Shown here: piece by piece, positions 49,792-58,400 of the stretch
Layout of the letters: every line of letters starts with the position of its first letter
How positions within the stretch are numbered: position 1 is the first letter of the stretch
Source: Variovorax paradoxus
GTDB taxonomy: Bacteria > Pseudomonadota > Gammaproteobacteria > Burkholderiales > Burkholderiaceae_C
Direction: 5' to 3'
Length of the DNA: 64,000 bases
NCBI RefSeq assembly: GCF_018614955.1
Contig: NZ_JAGGNV010000027.1
Location: 1-64,000 of the forward strand
The notes under the pieces: generated by a model
What the model saw: the letters and a program-made list of their open reading frames with translations, nothing else
The model's database searches: none
What the model was told of the DNA's origin: nothing
Program-made: the position numbers and the translations under genes

Positions 49792-50148
49792 ATGGACCTG
49801 AGGAGTGAGCAGCTGGCCGACGGCGTGGAAAAGATCACCCTGGTCGGACGCATGGACAGCATCGGCGGACACGACATCAATCTGCGCCTGGCCGCGCTCG
49901 TGGGGAGCCGCAAGCTTCTCGCCGTGGTGGACCTGTCCGAAGTGTCGTTCCTGGCATCCATCGGCATTCGCACCCTCGTCATCAATGCAAGAGCCCAGTC
50001 GATGCGCGGTGGTGTGATGGCGTTGGCGAACCCACAGCCCGTTGTGGCGGAGGTGCTCAAGATGGCAGGCATCGACACGATCATCCCGGTGTACCCAGAC
50101 GTCGATTCCGCCTGGTGCGCTCTGATGGCGTCAACCGAAAGCCGCTGA
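49792..50148 (+). CDS. STAS-domain anti-sigma factor antagonist
   Basis: A 118-residue STAS protein: VEKITLVGRMDSIGGHDINL opens the fold and VVDLSEVSFLASIGIRTLVI is the phosphorylation segment. Ser56 aligns with the serine phosphorylated in SpoIIAA-type antagonists; the preceding Asp is Ala here. GGAG precedes the ATG. The stop overlaps the next gene's ATG by one base (TGATG), coupling it to the anti-sigma-type kinase. It should be dephosphorylated by the SpoIIE-type phosphatase at 53679. Confidence 0.92.
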   Translation: MDLRSEQLADGVEKITLVGRMDSIGGHDINLRLAALVGSRKLLAVVDLSEVSFLASIGIRTLVINARAQSMRGGVMALANPQPVVAEVLKMAGIDTIIPVYPDVDSAWCALMASTESR

Positions 50149-50585
50149 TGTCCTCCTCCGGCGGGGAGTCGCAGGCGTCCTTGGCCGTCGGCCGGGAGTT
50201 GGGCGATCTCTCGCGGGTCAGCGCCTGGGTCCACGATTGGGCCGAGCGCCAACAGCTTCCTCCCAAGATCGTGTCGAACCTCGATCTCTGCTCGACGGAG
50301 GTGGTAACCAACATCATCAGCCACGCCCACAGCGACGGCACGCAACCTATCCTCCTGCGCCTGGGTTGGCAGGGCGACGATGTGGCCCTGGAAGTGGAAG
50401 ACGAAGGCAGCGAGTTCGATCCGCGGCTGGTTCCGCAGCCGGCACCGGTCACCAGCATCCACGACGCGCGCATCGGTGGTTGGGGCATCCCCATCGTGCG
50501 CCGCTTCTCCGATGGCCTGCGTTACCGCCACCAGGACGGACGCAATTGCCTAACGCTTCTTTTCCGGGCGACGGCGCCCCCCTGA
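50148..50585 (+). CDS. Anti-sigma regulatory factor-type ATPase/kinase (HATPase_c_2)
   Basis: A 145-residue RsbW/SpoIIAB-like GHKL protein: NLDLCSTEVVTNIISHAHSD has the N-box Asn, and VEDEGSEFDPR and GGWGIPIVRRFSDGLRY are the G-box-type parts. Such proteins bind and phosphorylate a STAS partner and hold a sigma factor or other target. No sigma factor gene is in the window, so the output target is unknown. It is translationally coupled to the STAS gene by a TGATG overlap. Confidence 0.9.
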   Translation: MSSSGGESQASLAVGRELGDLSRVSAWVHDWAERQQLPPKIVSNLDLCSTEVVTNIISHAHSDGTQPILLRLGWQGDDVALEVEDEGSEFDPRLVPQPAPVTSIHDARIGGWGIPIVRRFSDGLRYRHQDGRNCLTLLFRATAPP

Positions 50586-50667
50586 CCCAGGCTCAACACC
50601 GGGAATCTGCACGACGGCGCCGTCGCCCCTGGCGCCACCCCCTAATTCGCAACCGAGGAGTTTTCAA

Positions 50668-51285
50668 ATGGGAACTGCAGCCAAGGCCACACCAACCATC
50701 GATACCCAGAGCGCGCTCGCTGCGCAGGCGAGTCTCGCCAGTCAAGGGAACGGCGAGTCGTCCGGTGTCGACAAGATGCGCGAGTTGCTGTTCGGCAACC
50801 AGATGCAGGATTACGACAAGCGCTTCGGCATTCTCGAGGAGCGCTTCCAGCAAAGGCTGCGCGACCTGGAGGCAGAGTCGTCCCGCAGCCTGGCCAGCCT
50901 CGAGGCCACGATGAAGAAGCAGCTCGAATCGGTCGCCGGCCAGTTCCGCGAGGAAAAGGAGCTGCGTGCCGATGGCGACAAGGAGCTGGAGCGCAGTCAG
51001 CGTGAGCACAGCCAGGCGTTGGAAAAGCGCCTCGCCCAGATTTCGGAGCAGCTCACGCGGCAGGAGCGCGAGTTCACGGATCGCCTGAGCCATGAAGTGC
51101 AGGGTTTGCGCGAGGATATGCGTCGCCGCCAGGAGGATGCCCGTGCCACCACGGAGCGGATGTTCGCCGAGCTCAGCAACGTCAAGACCGATCGCAATCT
51201 GCTGGCGGGCCTGTTCGTCGAGATCGCCAAATGCCTCAATCAGGACGTGGCACCCAAGGGCAGCATCGGCGGCGAGCGCGGCTGA
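50668..51285 (+). CDS. Coiled-coil protein of unknown function
   Basis: A 205-residue protein dominated by heptad-like coiled coil (about residues 45-165: RFGILEERFQQRLRDLEAES, QREHSQALEKRLAQISEQLT). It has no signal or membrane segment. Residues 177-195 (NLLAGLFVEIAKCLNQDVA) closely resemble residues 23-41 of the next protein. GAGGAG lies before the ATG. It sits between the partner-switch pair and the OmpA-like protein, in the same direction, and may be an adaptor or scaffold; no family is recognised. Confidence 0.85.
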   Translation: MGTAAKATPTIDTQSALAAQASLASQGNGESSGVDKMRELLFGNQMQDYDKRFGILEERFQQRLRDLEAESSRSLASLEATMKKQLESVAGQFREEKELRADGDKELERSQREHSQALEKRLAQISEQLTRQEREFTDRLSHEVQGLREDMRRRQEDARATTERMFAELSNVKTDRNLLAGLFVEIAKCLNQDVAPKGSIGGERG

Positions 51286-51304
51286 GCCGCAAGGTGGGCG
51301 CACG

Positions 51305-53167
51305 GTGAACGCTCGCCTGTCGCTGACCCCCGCGAGCGCGCCAGGCAGCGCCGCCGAGCAAGACCCGAACAGCCGCCTCGCCGGACTTCTGCTGGAGCTG
51401 GCACGCTGCGTCGACCCGGGCGTGGCCGCGACGCTTCCGAGCCGCCTGGACAGCGATCCGCGGCTGGAGGCCATGCGCGGCGTGCTGCTGCAGCGCGAGC
51501 AGGTGGCGCTGGCCAGGCTCGAGAAAAAGCTGGACGATCCGCGCGAATTCGCGGATGCGGTCAGCGCGGTGCTCCCGGCCGCCTTCGCGCTCGCGGCGGC
51601 GCAGCACGACCAGCTGGGCCAGGCGCTCGCGCCCAGCGTCGAGCGGGCCACCCAGGTCTCGATCCGCAAGAACCCGGGCACCATGGTCGACATCCTGTAC
51701 CCGGTCATGGGGCCGGCGATTCGCAAGGCCATTGCCGAGACGCTGGACGGAACGCTGCAGTCGCTCAACCAGGCGCTCAAGTACGGCCTGTCGTGGCGCG
51801 GCCTGAAGTGGCGCATCGAGGCCTGGCGCAGCGGGAGCACCTTTGCCGACGTGGTGCTGCGGCACACGGCCACGTTCAGCGTCGAACACCTCTTCCTGGT
51901 CCATCGCAAGGCCGGGCTGCTGCTGGCGCACGTGGCCAGGGACGACGCGACCACGCGAGATCCTCAACTGGTCTCTGCCATGCTCTCCGCGATCCAGGAT
52001 TTCGTGCGCGATTCATTCGACGAATCCGCAAGCGGCGCGACCCGCGGCCGCAGCATCGACAGCCTGCGCCTGGGCGACCTGCTGCTGTGGTGCGAGGAAG
52101 GGCCATCGGCCTTCCTGGCCGCGGTGATTCACGGCAATCCGCCTCCCACGGTGCGTGCGCGCCTGGGCGAGACGCTGGCCGCGGTCCACGAGCACTGGGG
52201 CACGGCGCTGCAGGAATTCGAAGGCGACACCGCGGCCTTCGAAGAGGCCAGCGAGCGCTTGCGGCCTTGCCTGTTGTCCCAGGCGGCCGAGCCGCAGAGG
52301 CGATACAGCCCGCTGCTCTGGCTCATCCCCCTGGCGCTGCTGGCGGCGCTGGGCTGGTGGCTCACGCAACGCATCGTCGAGGGCCGGCGCATCGACAGCT
52401 ATGTCGCGGCGCTGCAGGAGCAGCCCGGCATCGTCGTGACAGGCGCTGATCGCCGCGACGGCAAGTGGCTGGTGTCCGGGCTGCGCGATCCGCTGGCCGT
52501 ACCGCCCGAAGCGTTGCTGGAGCCGGCCCGCCTGGACCCGTCGCGCGTCGCCGGGCGCTGGGAACCCTACCAGGCGCTGCATCCGGCCATCATGCTCAAG
52601 CGCCTGAGAGCGACCCTCGATCCGCCGTCGACGGTGAATCTGTTCCAGGAGGCGGGCGGCATTCGCGCCACCGGCAGTGCCTCCCAGCGCTGGCTGGACA
52701 AGGCGCGGGCCTTCACGCTGACCTTGCCTGCCGGCGCCCCGAAGGTCGACCTCAGTGCTCTCACGGATGTGGAGGATCCGGACTTCATTCGCCTGCGCGA
52801 CGCCATCCAGGCGCGCCTGATTCATTTCGAATTCAGCATGCCGCGGCCCGCGGCAGACCAGGAAGGCAAGCTCGACGCCGCCGCGGCAGACATGCGCGAG
52901 CTGGTCCAGGTGGCGCGCACGCAGGGGTTCCCGGTGAAGGTGACCATCGTCGGCCACGCCGATGCGACCGGCAAAGACACCTCGAACCTGGCTCTGAGCA
53001 TCGGCCGCGCGGAAGTCGTGCGCTCGATGTTGCGGACGCGCGGCGTGGATCCGGGCTTGCTCACCGTGCGCGGCGCCGGCCCGCTCGAACCGCTGCGGCC
53101 CGGCGCCAGCGAGGACGAGATGTCGATGAACCGGCGGGTGTCCTTCGGCGTGAGCACCACTGACTAG
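51305..53167 (+). CDS. OmpA-like domain inner-membrane protein
   Basis: A 620-residue protein starting at GTG 19 bp after the coiled-coil gene. The first about 330 residues are cytoplasmic-looking and unclassified, with the repeat motif RLAGLLLELARCVDPGVA at residues 24-41 and HTATFSVEHLFLVHRKAGLL further on. A single membrane helix (about 335-355, LLWLIPLALLAALGWWL) is followed by a periplasmic region and a C-terminal OmpA-type peptidoglycan-binding domain (VTIVGHADATGKDTSNLALS, GRAEVVRSML). The orientation, with a large cytoplasmic head and a cell-wall-binding tail, suits transmission between envelope and GTPase or phosphatase. The GTPase gene starts 16 bp later. Confidence 0.9.
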   Translation: MNARLSLTPASAPGSAAEQDPNSRLAGLLLELARCVDPGVAATLPSRLDSDPRLEAMRGVLLQREQVALARLEKKLDDPREFADAVSAVLPAAFALAAAQHDQLGQALAPSVERATQVSIRKNPGTMVDILYPVMGPAIRKAIAETLDGTLQSLNQALKYGLSWRGLKWRIEAWRSGSTFADVVLRHTATFSVEHLFLVHRKAGLLLAHVARDDATTRDPQLVSAMLSAIQDFVRDSFDESASGATRGRSIDSLRLGDLLLWCEEGPSAFLAAVIHGNPPPTVRARLGETLAAVHEHWGTALQEFEGDTAAFEEASERLRPCLLSQAAEPQRRYSPLLWLIPLALLAALGWWLTQRIVEGRRIDSYVAALQEQPGIVVTGADRRDGKWLVSGLRDPLAVPPEALLEPARLDPSRVAGRWEPYQALHPAIMLKRLRATLDPPSTVNLFQEAGGIRATGSASQRWLDKARAFTLTLPAGAPKVDLSALTDVEDPDFIRLRDAIQARLIHFEFSMPRPAADQEGKLDAAAADMRELVQVARTQGFPVKVTIVGHADATGKDTSNLALSIGRAEVVRSMLRTRGVDPGLLTVRGAGPLEPLRPGASEDEMSMNRRVSFGVSTTD

Positions 53168-53183
53168 GGATCGGGCCCGACCC

Positions 53184-53678
53184 ATGCTGCAAAGGAAGAT
53201 CTGCTTGCTGGGCGCCTTCGGCGTAGGCAAGACCAGCTTGGTGCGCCGCTATGTCGACACCATCTTCTCGGACACCTACCTGACCACGGTCGGGGTGAAG
53301 ATCGACAAGAAGGTGCTCTCCGTCGGAACGGAGGAGCTGGCGCTGATCCTCTGGGACATCGCCGGCGAGGACGAGGTGGCGGCGGTACGGGTGAGCTACC
53401 TGCGCGGGGCGGCCGGGTACCTGCTCGTGGTGGACGGCACGCGGCCGGAGACCATGGAGACCGCAGCGTCGATCCAGGGCCGCATCAGCGTGGAGCTCGG
53501 CGCCGTTCCATTCTTCGTCCTGCTCAACAAGGCGGACCTTCAGGAGGACTGGGCCATCCCGCCGGAGCGGATCGAGTCGCTGGAGGCAGCGGGCTGGATG
53601 TTTCGCCGCACCAGCGCCAAGACGGGCACGGGTGTCGAGGAGACCTTCCAGGAACTGGCGGTGCGCCTCGCGCGATAG
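53184..53678 (+). CDS. Rab/Ras-like small GTPase
   Basis: A 164-residue single-domain GTPase with all G motifs: G1 GAFGVGKTS (10-18), G2 Thr35 in TTVGVKIDKK, G3 WDIAGED (57-63), G4 NKAD (115-118) and G5 TSAK (143-146). It resembles eukaryotic Rab more than MglA. In G3, Glu62 replaces the catalytic Gln of Ras (DTAGQE), so intrinsic hydrolysis may differ. There is no C-terminal lipidation motif. It is tightly linked to the OmpA-like gene upstream and abuts the SpoIIE phosphatase gene, so it probably switches one of them. Confidence 0.94.
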   Translation: MLQRKICLLGAFGVGKTSLVRRYVDTIFSDTYLTTVGVKIDKKVLSVGTEELALILWDIAGEDEVAAVRVSYLRGAAGYLLVVDGTRPETMETAASIQGRISVELGAVPFFVLLNKADLQEDWAIPPERIESLEAAGWMFRRTSAKTGTGVEETFQELAVRLAR

Positions 53679-54899
53679 ATGGCCATGCTGGACCTGCCGC
53701 CGCGCATCTCCGACTCGCTCCTGCTGCTGCTTCATGCGCAGCGCGTTCTCGCGCACCTGGTCATCGATGGCTCGCAGAATTTGATGCTGTCCGGCGGACA
53801 CCTGGCGCACTATGGCCTGGCCGGCCTCCAGTCCGGCGTCCCCGCCGCCGACCAGTTGCCGTTCCTCGAAGGCCTGCTCCCGCTCGCCGAGACCCCCTTC
53901 CTGATCCGCTCCATGGAAATGCCCAGCGGGCGCGTGGCGGACGTTCACTTCTTCGCCGACGAGGGCGCTGTCTGGGTCCTCCTGCTCGACGTCACGGCGG
54001 AGTACGAGGAGGCGCGCCTCGTGCAGCAGAAGGCCTACGACATGACCCTGCTCAGCCAGCGCGAGGCCAGGCTCATCGCGCAACTCGAATCGGCCAACCG
54101 GGAACTGACGCTCGCCCATCGCGAACTCGCCGCGTCTCGCGAGGCCCTGCAGCTCACGCACGACCGGTTGCAGCAGGAGCTGCGCGATGCGGAGCTCTAC
54201 GTTCGCGCCATCCTGCCGGCACCGCTCGCGCAGCCCTGGACGGTCGACTGGCGCTTCGTCCCTTCGACCGAGCTGGGCGGCGATTGCTTCGGCTATCACT
54301 GGGTCGACGACGAGCACTTCGCGCTCTATCTCATCGATGTCTGCGGCCACGGCGTCGGCTCTGCGCTGCTCTCGGTGGCGATCGCCGAAACGCTGCGCTC
54401 GGAGGCCTTGCCGCGGACCGACTTCCGCAGCCCCGCTGAGGTACTCACCGCGCTCAACCAGGCCTACCAGATGGACCGCCACGGCGAACTGTTCTCCACC
54501 GTCTGGTACGGCGTCTATGGCCGGGCCACCGGCCAGCTGCGCTATGCCTCGGCCGGCCACCCGCCGGCCCTCGTGGTCGGTGGCCCCCGGCAGTACGCAG
54601 GTCACGCCTTGCCCTTGCAGGCCAGCGGCCCGTGCGTCGGCATCTCGCCGACTGCACGCTACCAGGAGGAGCACTGCGTCCTGGGGTCGCCCACCAGGCT
54701 CTATGTCTTCAGCGACGGCACCTACGAAATCGAAAGGCCGGATGGCTCGATGCTGGAGTTCTCCGCCATGACGGAGATACTGGCCCGGCCGCTCGACGGC
54801 GGACAATCCGAACTGGACAGCTTGCTGGCGTATGCCCGGGACGCGCATGGCGGCGGCGCGCTGGAGGACGACTTCACCATCATCAAGATGGCGCTGTGA
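53679..54899 (+). CDS. SpoIIE-type PP2C phosphatase
   Basis: A 406-residue protein. Residues about 15-120 form a PAS-like sensor region, about 125-175 a coiled coil (EARLIAQLESANRELTLAHR), and about 185-405 a SpoIIE/RsbU-type phosphatase with metal residues in ELGGDCFGYHWVDD, YLIDVCGHGVGSALLSV and EDDFTIIKMAL. It should dephosphorylate the STAS protein at 49792 and so control the partner switch. Its ATG follows the GTPase stop with no gap; a second ATG two codons in is possible. Adjacent GTPase and phosphatase genes suggest GTP-dependent control of the phosphatase. Confidence 0.93.
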   Translation: MAMLDLPPRISDSLLLLLHAQRVLAHLVIDGSQNLMLSGGHLAHYGLAGLQSGVPAADQLPFLEGLLPLAETPFLIRSMEMPSGRVADVHFFADEGAVWVLLLDVTAEYEEARLVQQKAYDMTLLSQREARLIAQLESANRELTLAHRELAASREALQLTHDRLQQELRDAELYVRAILPAPLAQPWTVDWRFVPSTELGGDCFGYHWVDDEHFALYLIDVCGHGVGSALLSVAIAETLRSEALPRTDFRSPAEVLTALNQAYQMDRHGELFSTVWYGVYGRATGQLRYASAGHPPALVVGGPRQYAGHALPLQASGPCVGISPTARYQEEHCVLGSPTRLYVFSDGTYEIERPDGSMLEFSAMTEILARPLDGGQSELDSLLAYARDAHGGGALEDDFTIIKMAL

Positions 54900-55334
54900 G
54901 CGCTCGATCGAACTCTCAGCGCGGCTCGAGCGTCGGTGGCGGGTCAGCTGCAGCAACTGCCGAAGGCGCCACGCGTTCAAGGGCAGGAGAGCCAGGTGAA
55001 GCAGCAGTACCGGGTAGACGTGACCAAGGACACCGTAGGCGATGAAGGCCATGTTGGACACGATGCCCACCATGCGGAGGTGCAGCATCGTCTTCGTCGA
55101 GAAGGTTGTCAGCGTCATCAGTCCGCCGAGATACCCGAACGTACCGATCTCTACAAGCTGATGGACGCGGCCGACGAGCTGGGTGCACGCAAGATGGCGG
55201 GCGGCCAGGAGGACATGATTGTCGATGTGGCACTCGATCTGCTTCGCCGGTCCGAGCATGGACCGCATGCATTCCGGACTCGCGATGATGTAGGCAGCGA
55301 GCCAGCACAACTCGCCACGAGTTTTTTCTCGCAA
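54900..55334 (-). pseudogene. Truncated paralogue of the cNMP-binding protein's membrane domain
   Basis: The minus-strand frame encodes FGYLGGLMTLTTFSTKTMLH, LRMVGIVSNMAFIAYGVLG and VLLLHLALLPLNAWRLRQLL, which matches the membrane part of the 43148-43843 protein (shared KTM-LR, NM-F--YG, LLH-ALLP-N, Q---LTR). The similarity stops at about 54930, near the end of the SpoIIE gene, and the cNMP-binding domain is absent; the open frame only continues as antisense of the phosphatase. I read it as a 3'-truncated copy. A small three-helix protein could still be made. The rest of 55335-55494 shows no gene. Confidence 0.6.
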
Positions 55335-55494
55335 AACAACCCATTGCGCCTGTAGTCATCCGCGTGGCGCCGTGACAGCGATCACGAGGGCGTTCAGAAT
55401 AGTGTTCGCCACCACTCATGGAGGAGCCGGCCCTACCACCGGCGCTGCGCGACATGCTGCGGTTCACATGCCGCGACGCCTATCGGAGTCGCTC

Positions 55495-58400
55495 GTGACG
55501 AAACGTAAGAACGACGAAACGCTGTCGCGCCCGGCGTGTCGGCCTTTCGAGCAGCAGGCCGAAGCCTCGCTGCGCGAGCACGTCGAGCTGCTGAATCTCA
55601 CGCACGACGCCATGTTCGTGCGCGACATGGAAGCAGCGATCAAGTACTGGAACCGCGGCGCCGAGGAGATGTATGGATGGACGGCAGAAGAGGCGCTCGG
55701 CAAGTCCGCGCTTGAGCTGCTGAAGACCATCTCCTCCGTGCCGCTGGAGCAAATCGAATCGCAGGTGCTGAGCACCGGACGCTGGGAAGGCGAGCTGGTG
55801 CATCACAGGCGCAACGGAACACCGGTGGTCGTGGCGAGCCGCCTGGCATTGCAGCGAGACGAGCAGGGCGAGCCGGTGGCGATCCTCGCGACCAATACCG
55901 ACATCACGGAGCGCAAGCGGACCGAGGAGGCTCGGCAGGATCTCGAGGAGCAATGGAGAGCCGCCTTCGAAGCGAATCCCACGATGTACTTCATCATCGA
56001 TGCGGCCGGCGCGATCCTGTCGGTGAACCCCGTCGGCGCAGAGCAGTTGGGTTGGCGCGTGAGGCAACTGATCGGCCAGCCGGTGCTGAACGTGTTCTAC
56101 GAAGCCGATCGGGCCTTCGTCCAGGGAAACGCCGAGCAGGCTTTCCGGCAGCCGGGGCGCGTGATGCGCTGGAAGGCGCGCAAGGTCCGCAAGGACGGCT
56201 CGATGCTGTGGGTCCGGGAGTCGGCGAATGCGGTCGTGCTGAGGAGCGGGCCGGTGCTGCTCGTGGCCTGCGAGGACATCACCGAGCGCAAGAGCGCAGA
56301 GGATGCGCTGCGCGAGAGCGAGGAGCGCTTTCGCACGTTGGTGCAATTCTCCTTCGACGTGTACTGGGAGAGCGACGCTCAGCATCGCTTCACCCGGCAG
56401 GAGTACTCCGCAAAGTTCGGCAGCGCGCCGGCGCCGGGCTCGGAGATCGGCAAGACGCGCTGGGAAGTGCCCTACCTCGAGCCTGATGAAGAGGCGTGGC
56501 GGCAGCACCGCGCCACGCTCGATGCCCATCTCCCATTCCGCGACTTCGAGCTCGCCCGGGCGGCGCCCGAAGGCGGCAAGCGCCATGTGTCGGTATCCGG
56601 GCTGCCGATGTTCGACGAGGCGGGGCGCTTCATCGGCTACCGCGGCGTCGGGCGGGGCATCACAGAGCGCAAGCGCGCCGAGGAAGCGCTGCGCCGCAGC
56701 GAGAAGGAGCTTCGGGAGGTGCTCGAGACCATGCCGGCGATCGCCTTCGTCACCAACGCCGATGGCTCCGGTGTGCTCGTCAACCGGCGCGGGAGCGACT
56801 ACACCGGCTTCTCGCCTTCTGGATGGAACTGGCAAGCTGCCGTTCATCCCGAAGACCTGCCCGGTTATCTGGAAGCGCGGGCGCAACGCATGGCAACCGG
56901 CGAGCCGTTCGAACAGGAAGCCCGCTTTCGCCGCGCGGACGGCGAATACCGCTGGTTCCTGAGCCGCGCCGTGCCGGTGCGGAGCGAGGACGGAAGCATC
57001 CTGAAGTGGTATGGAGTCCTGACCGACATCGAAGACCGCAAGCGCGCGGAAGAAGAACGCCGCGCGCACATGTGGTTCCTGGAAAGCATGAACCGCGTCA
57101 ACCGCGCCATGCAGGGAACCAACGACCTCGAGAAGATGATGAGCGATGTGCTCGAGGCGGTCCTCGAGATCTTTGCTTGCGACCGGGCGTGGCTCACCTA
57201 TCCGTGCGATCCGGAGGCTGCCCGCTGGCGCGCGGTCATGGAACAGACGCGGCCCGAGTTTCCCGGCGCGTTCAGCCTGGGCGCCGAGCAGCCCCTCGAT
57301 ACGGATGTCGCCACGGTGTTCCGGACAGCGCGCGCTGCCAGCGGAGCCGTGTCATTCGGTCCTGGCTGCGAGCTCCAGCTGCCGGCGCAGCTCACCGAGA
57401 GTTTCAGCATCCGGTCCGTGCTCGCCATGGCGCTGTACCCCAAGGGCGATCAACCTTACCTCTTCGGGCTGCACCAGTGCTCGCGCCCGCGCGCCTGGAC
57501 GGCGCAGGAGGAGCGGCTGTTCGAGGAGATCGGGCATCGGCTTGCCGACGCGCTCACCAGTCTTCTTATCTTCCGCAGCCTGCGCGAAAGCGAGCGCAAG
57601 CTCGAAGAGGCGCAGCGCATGGCGCATCTCGGTCATTGGGAAGCCGACCTGGACAGCGGTCGCGTGGCCGCCTCGGAAGAAGCCTTCCGCATCCACGGCC
57701 TCAAGCGGCCCGAGTCCGGTCAGCTGGAAGGCCGGTTGCTGGACCTCGTCCATCCGGACGACCGGGAAAGGGTGGAGCAGGCCAATGAGGCCGGCGTGCA
57801 GGGCGGCCCGCGCTTCGACATGGAATACCGGGTGGTGCGTCCGGACGGCGAGGTGCGCGTGGTCCACAACAGCGCTGACGTGGCGCGCGATCCCTCCGGC
57901 CGGCCGCGGCGCTTCTTCGGCATCGTGCAGGACATGACGGAGCTCAGGCATGCGGAAGAGGAGCTGCGCGAAAGCGAAAGCCGATACCGGCACATCTTCC
58001 AGGGCGCGAGCGTTTCGATCTGGGAAGAGGACTTGTCCGCGGTCGAGGCAGCCATCGACGACCTCAAGGCGCAGGGCGTGCGCGACTTGCGCCGGCACCT
58101 GGCCACGCATCCCGAATTCGTGCGGCAAGCGCTCGCCATGGTGAAGGTGCTCGACGTCAATGACGCCACCATCAAGCTGTTCGGAGCGCAGAGCACGGAG
58201 GAGCTCATGGTGTCGCTCCCCAAGCTCGTCCTGCCGGAGACCGAGCACGTGTTCGCAGAAGAGCTGTGCGCCCTGGCAGAGGGCCGGACTTCCTTTACGG
58301 CCGAGACGGTGCGCGCAACGCTGAAGGGAGACAAGTTGTCCGTCCTCCTCACGATCGCGTTTCCGCCTCGGCCGGCCAAGTTCGGCAGCACGCTCGTGAG

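Noticed and set aside
53061..54899. Continuation of the minus-strand frame from the cNMP-sensor remnant
   Set aside because: Similarity to the sensor ends near 54930; the remainder is antisense of the OmpA-like, GTPase and phosphatase genes.
49792..54899. Reading the STAS/ATPase/SpoIIE/GTPase cluster as an anti-phage defence system
   Set aside because: No nuclease, toxin, NTPase-effector or other defence-type domain is present; partner-switch signalling explains the recognised parts better.
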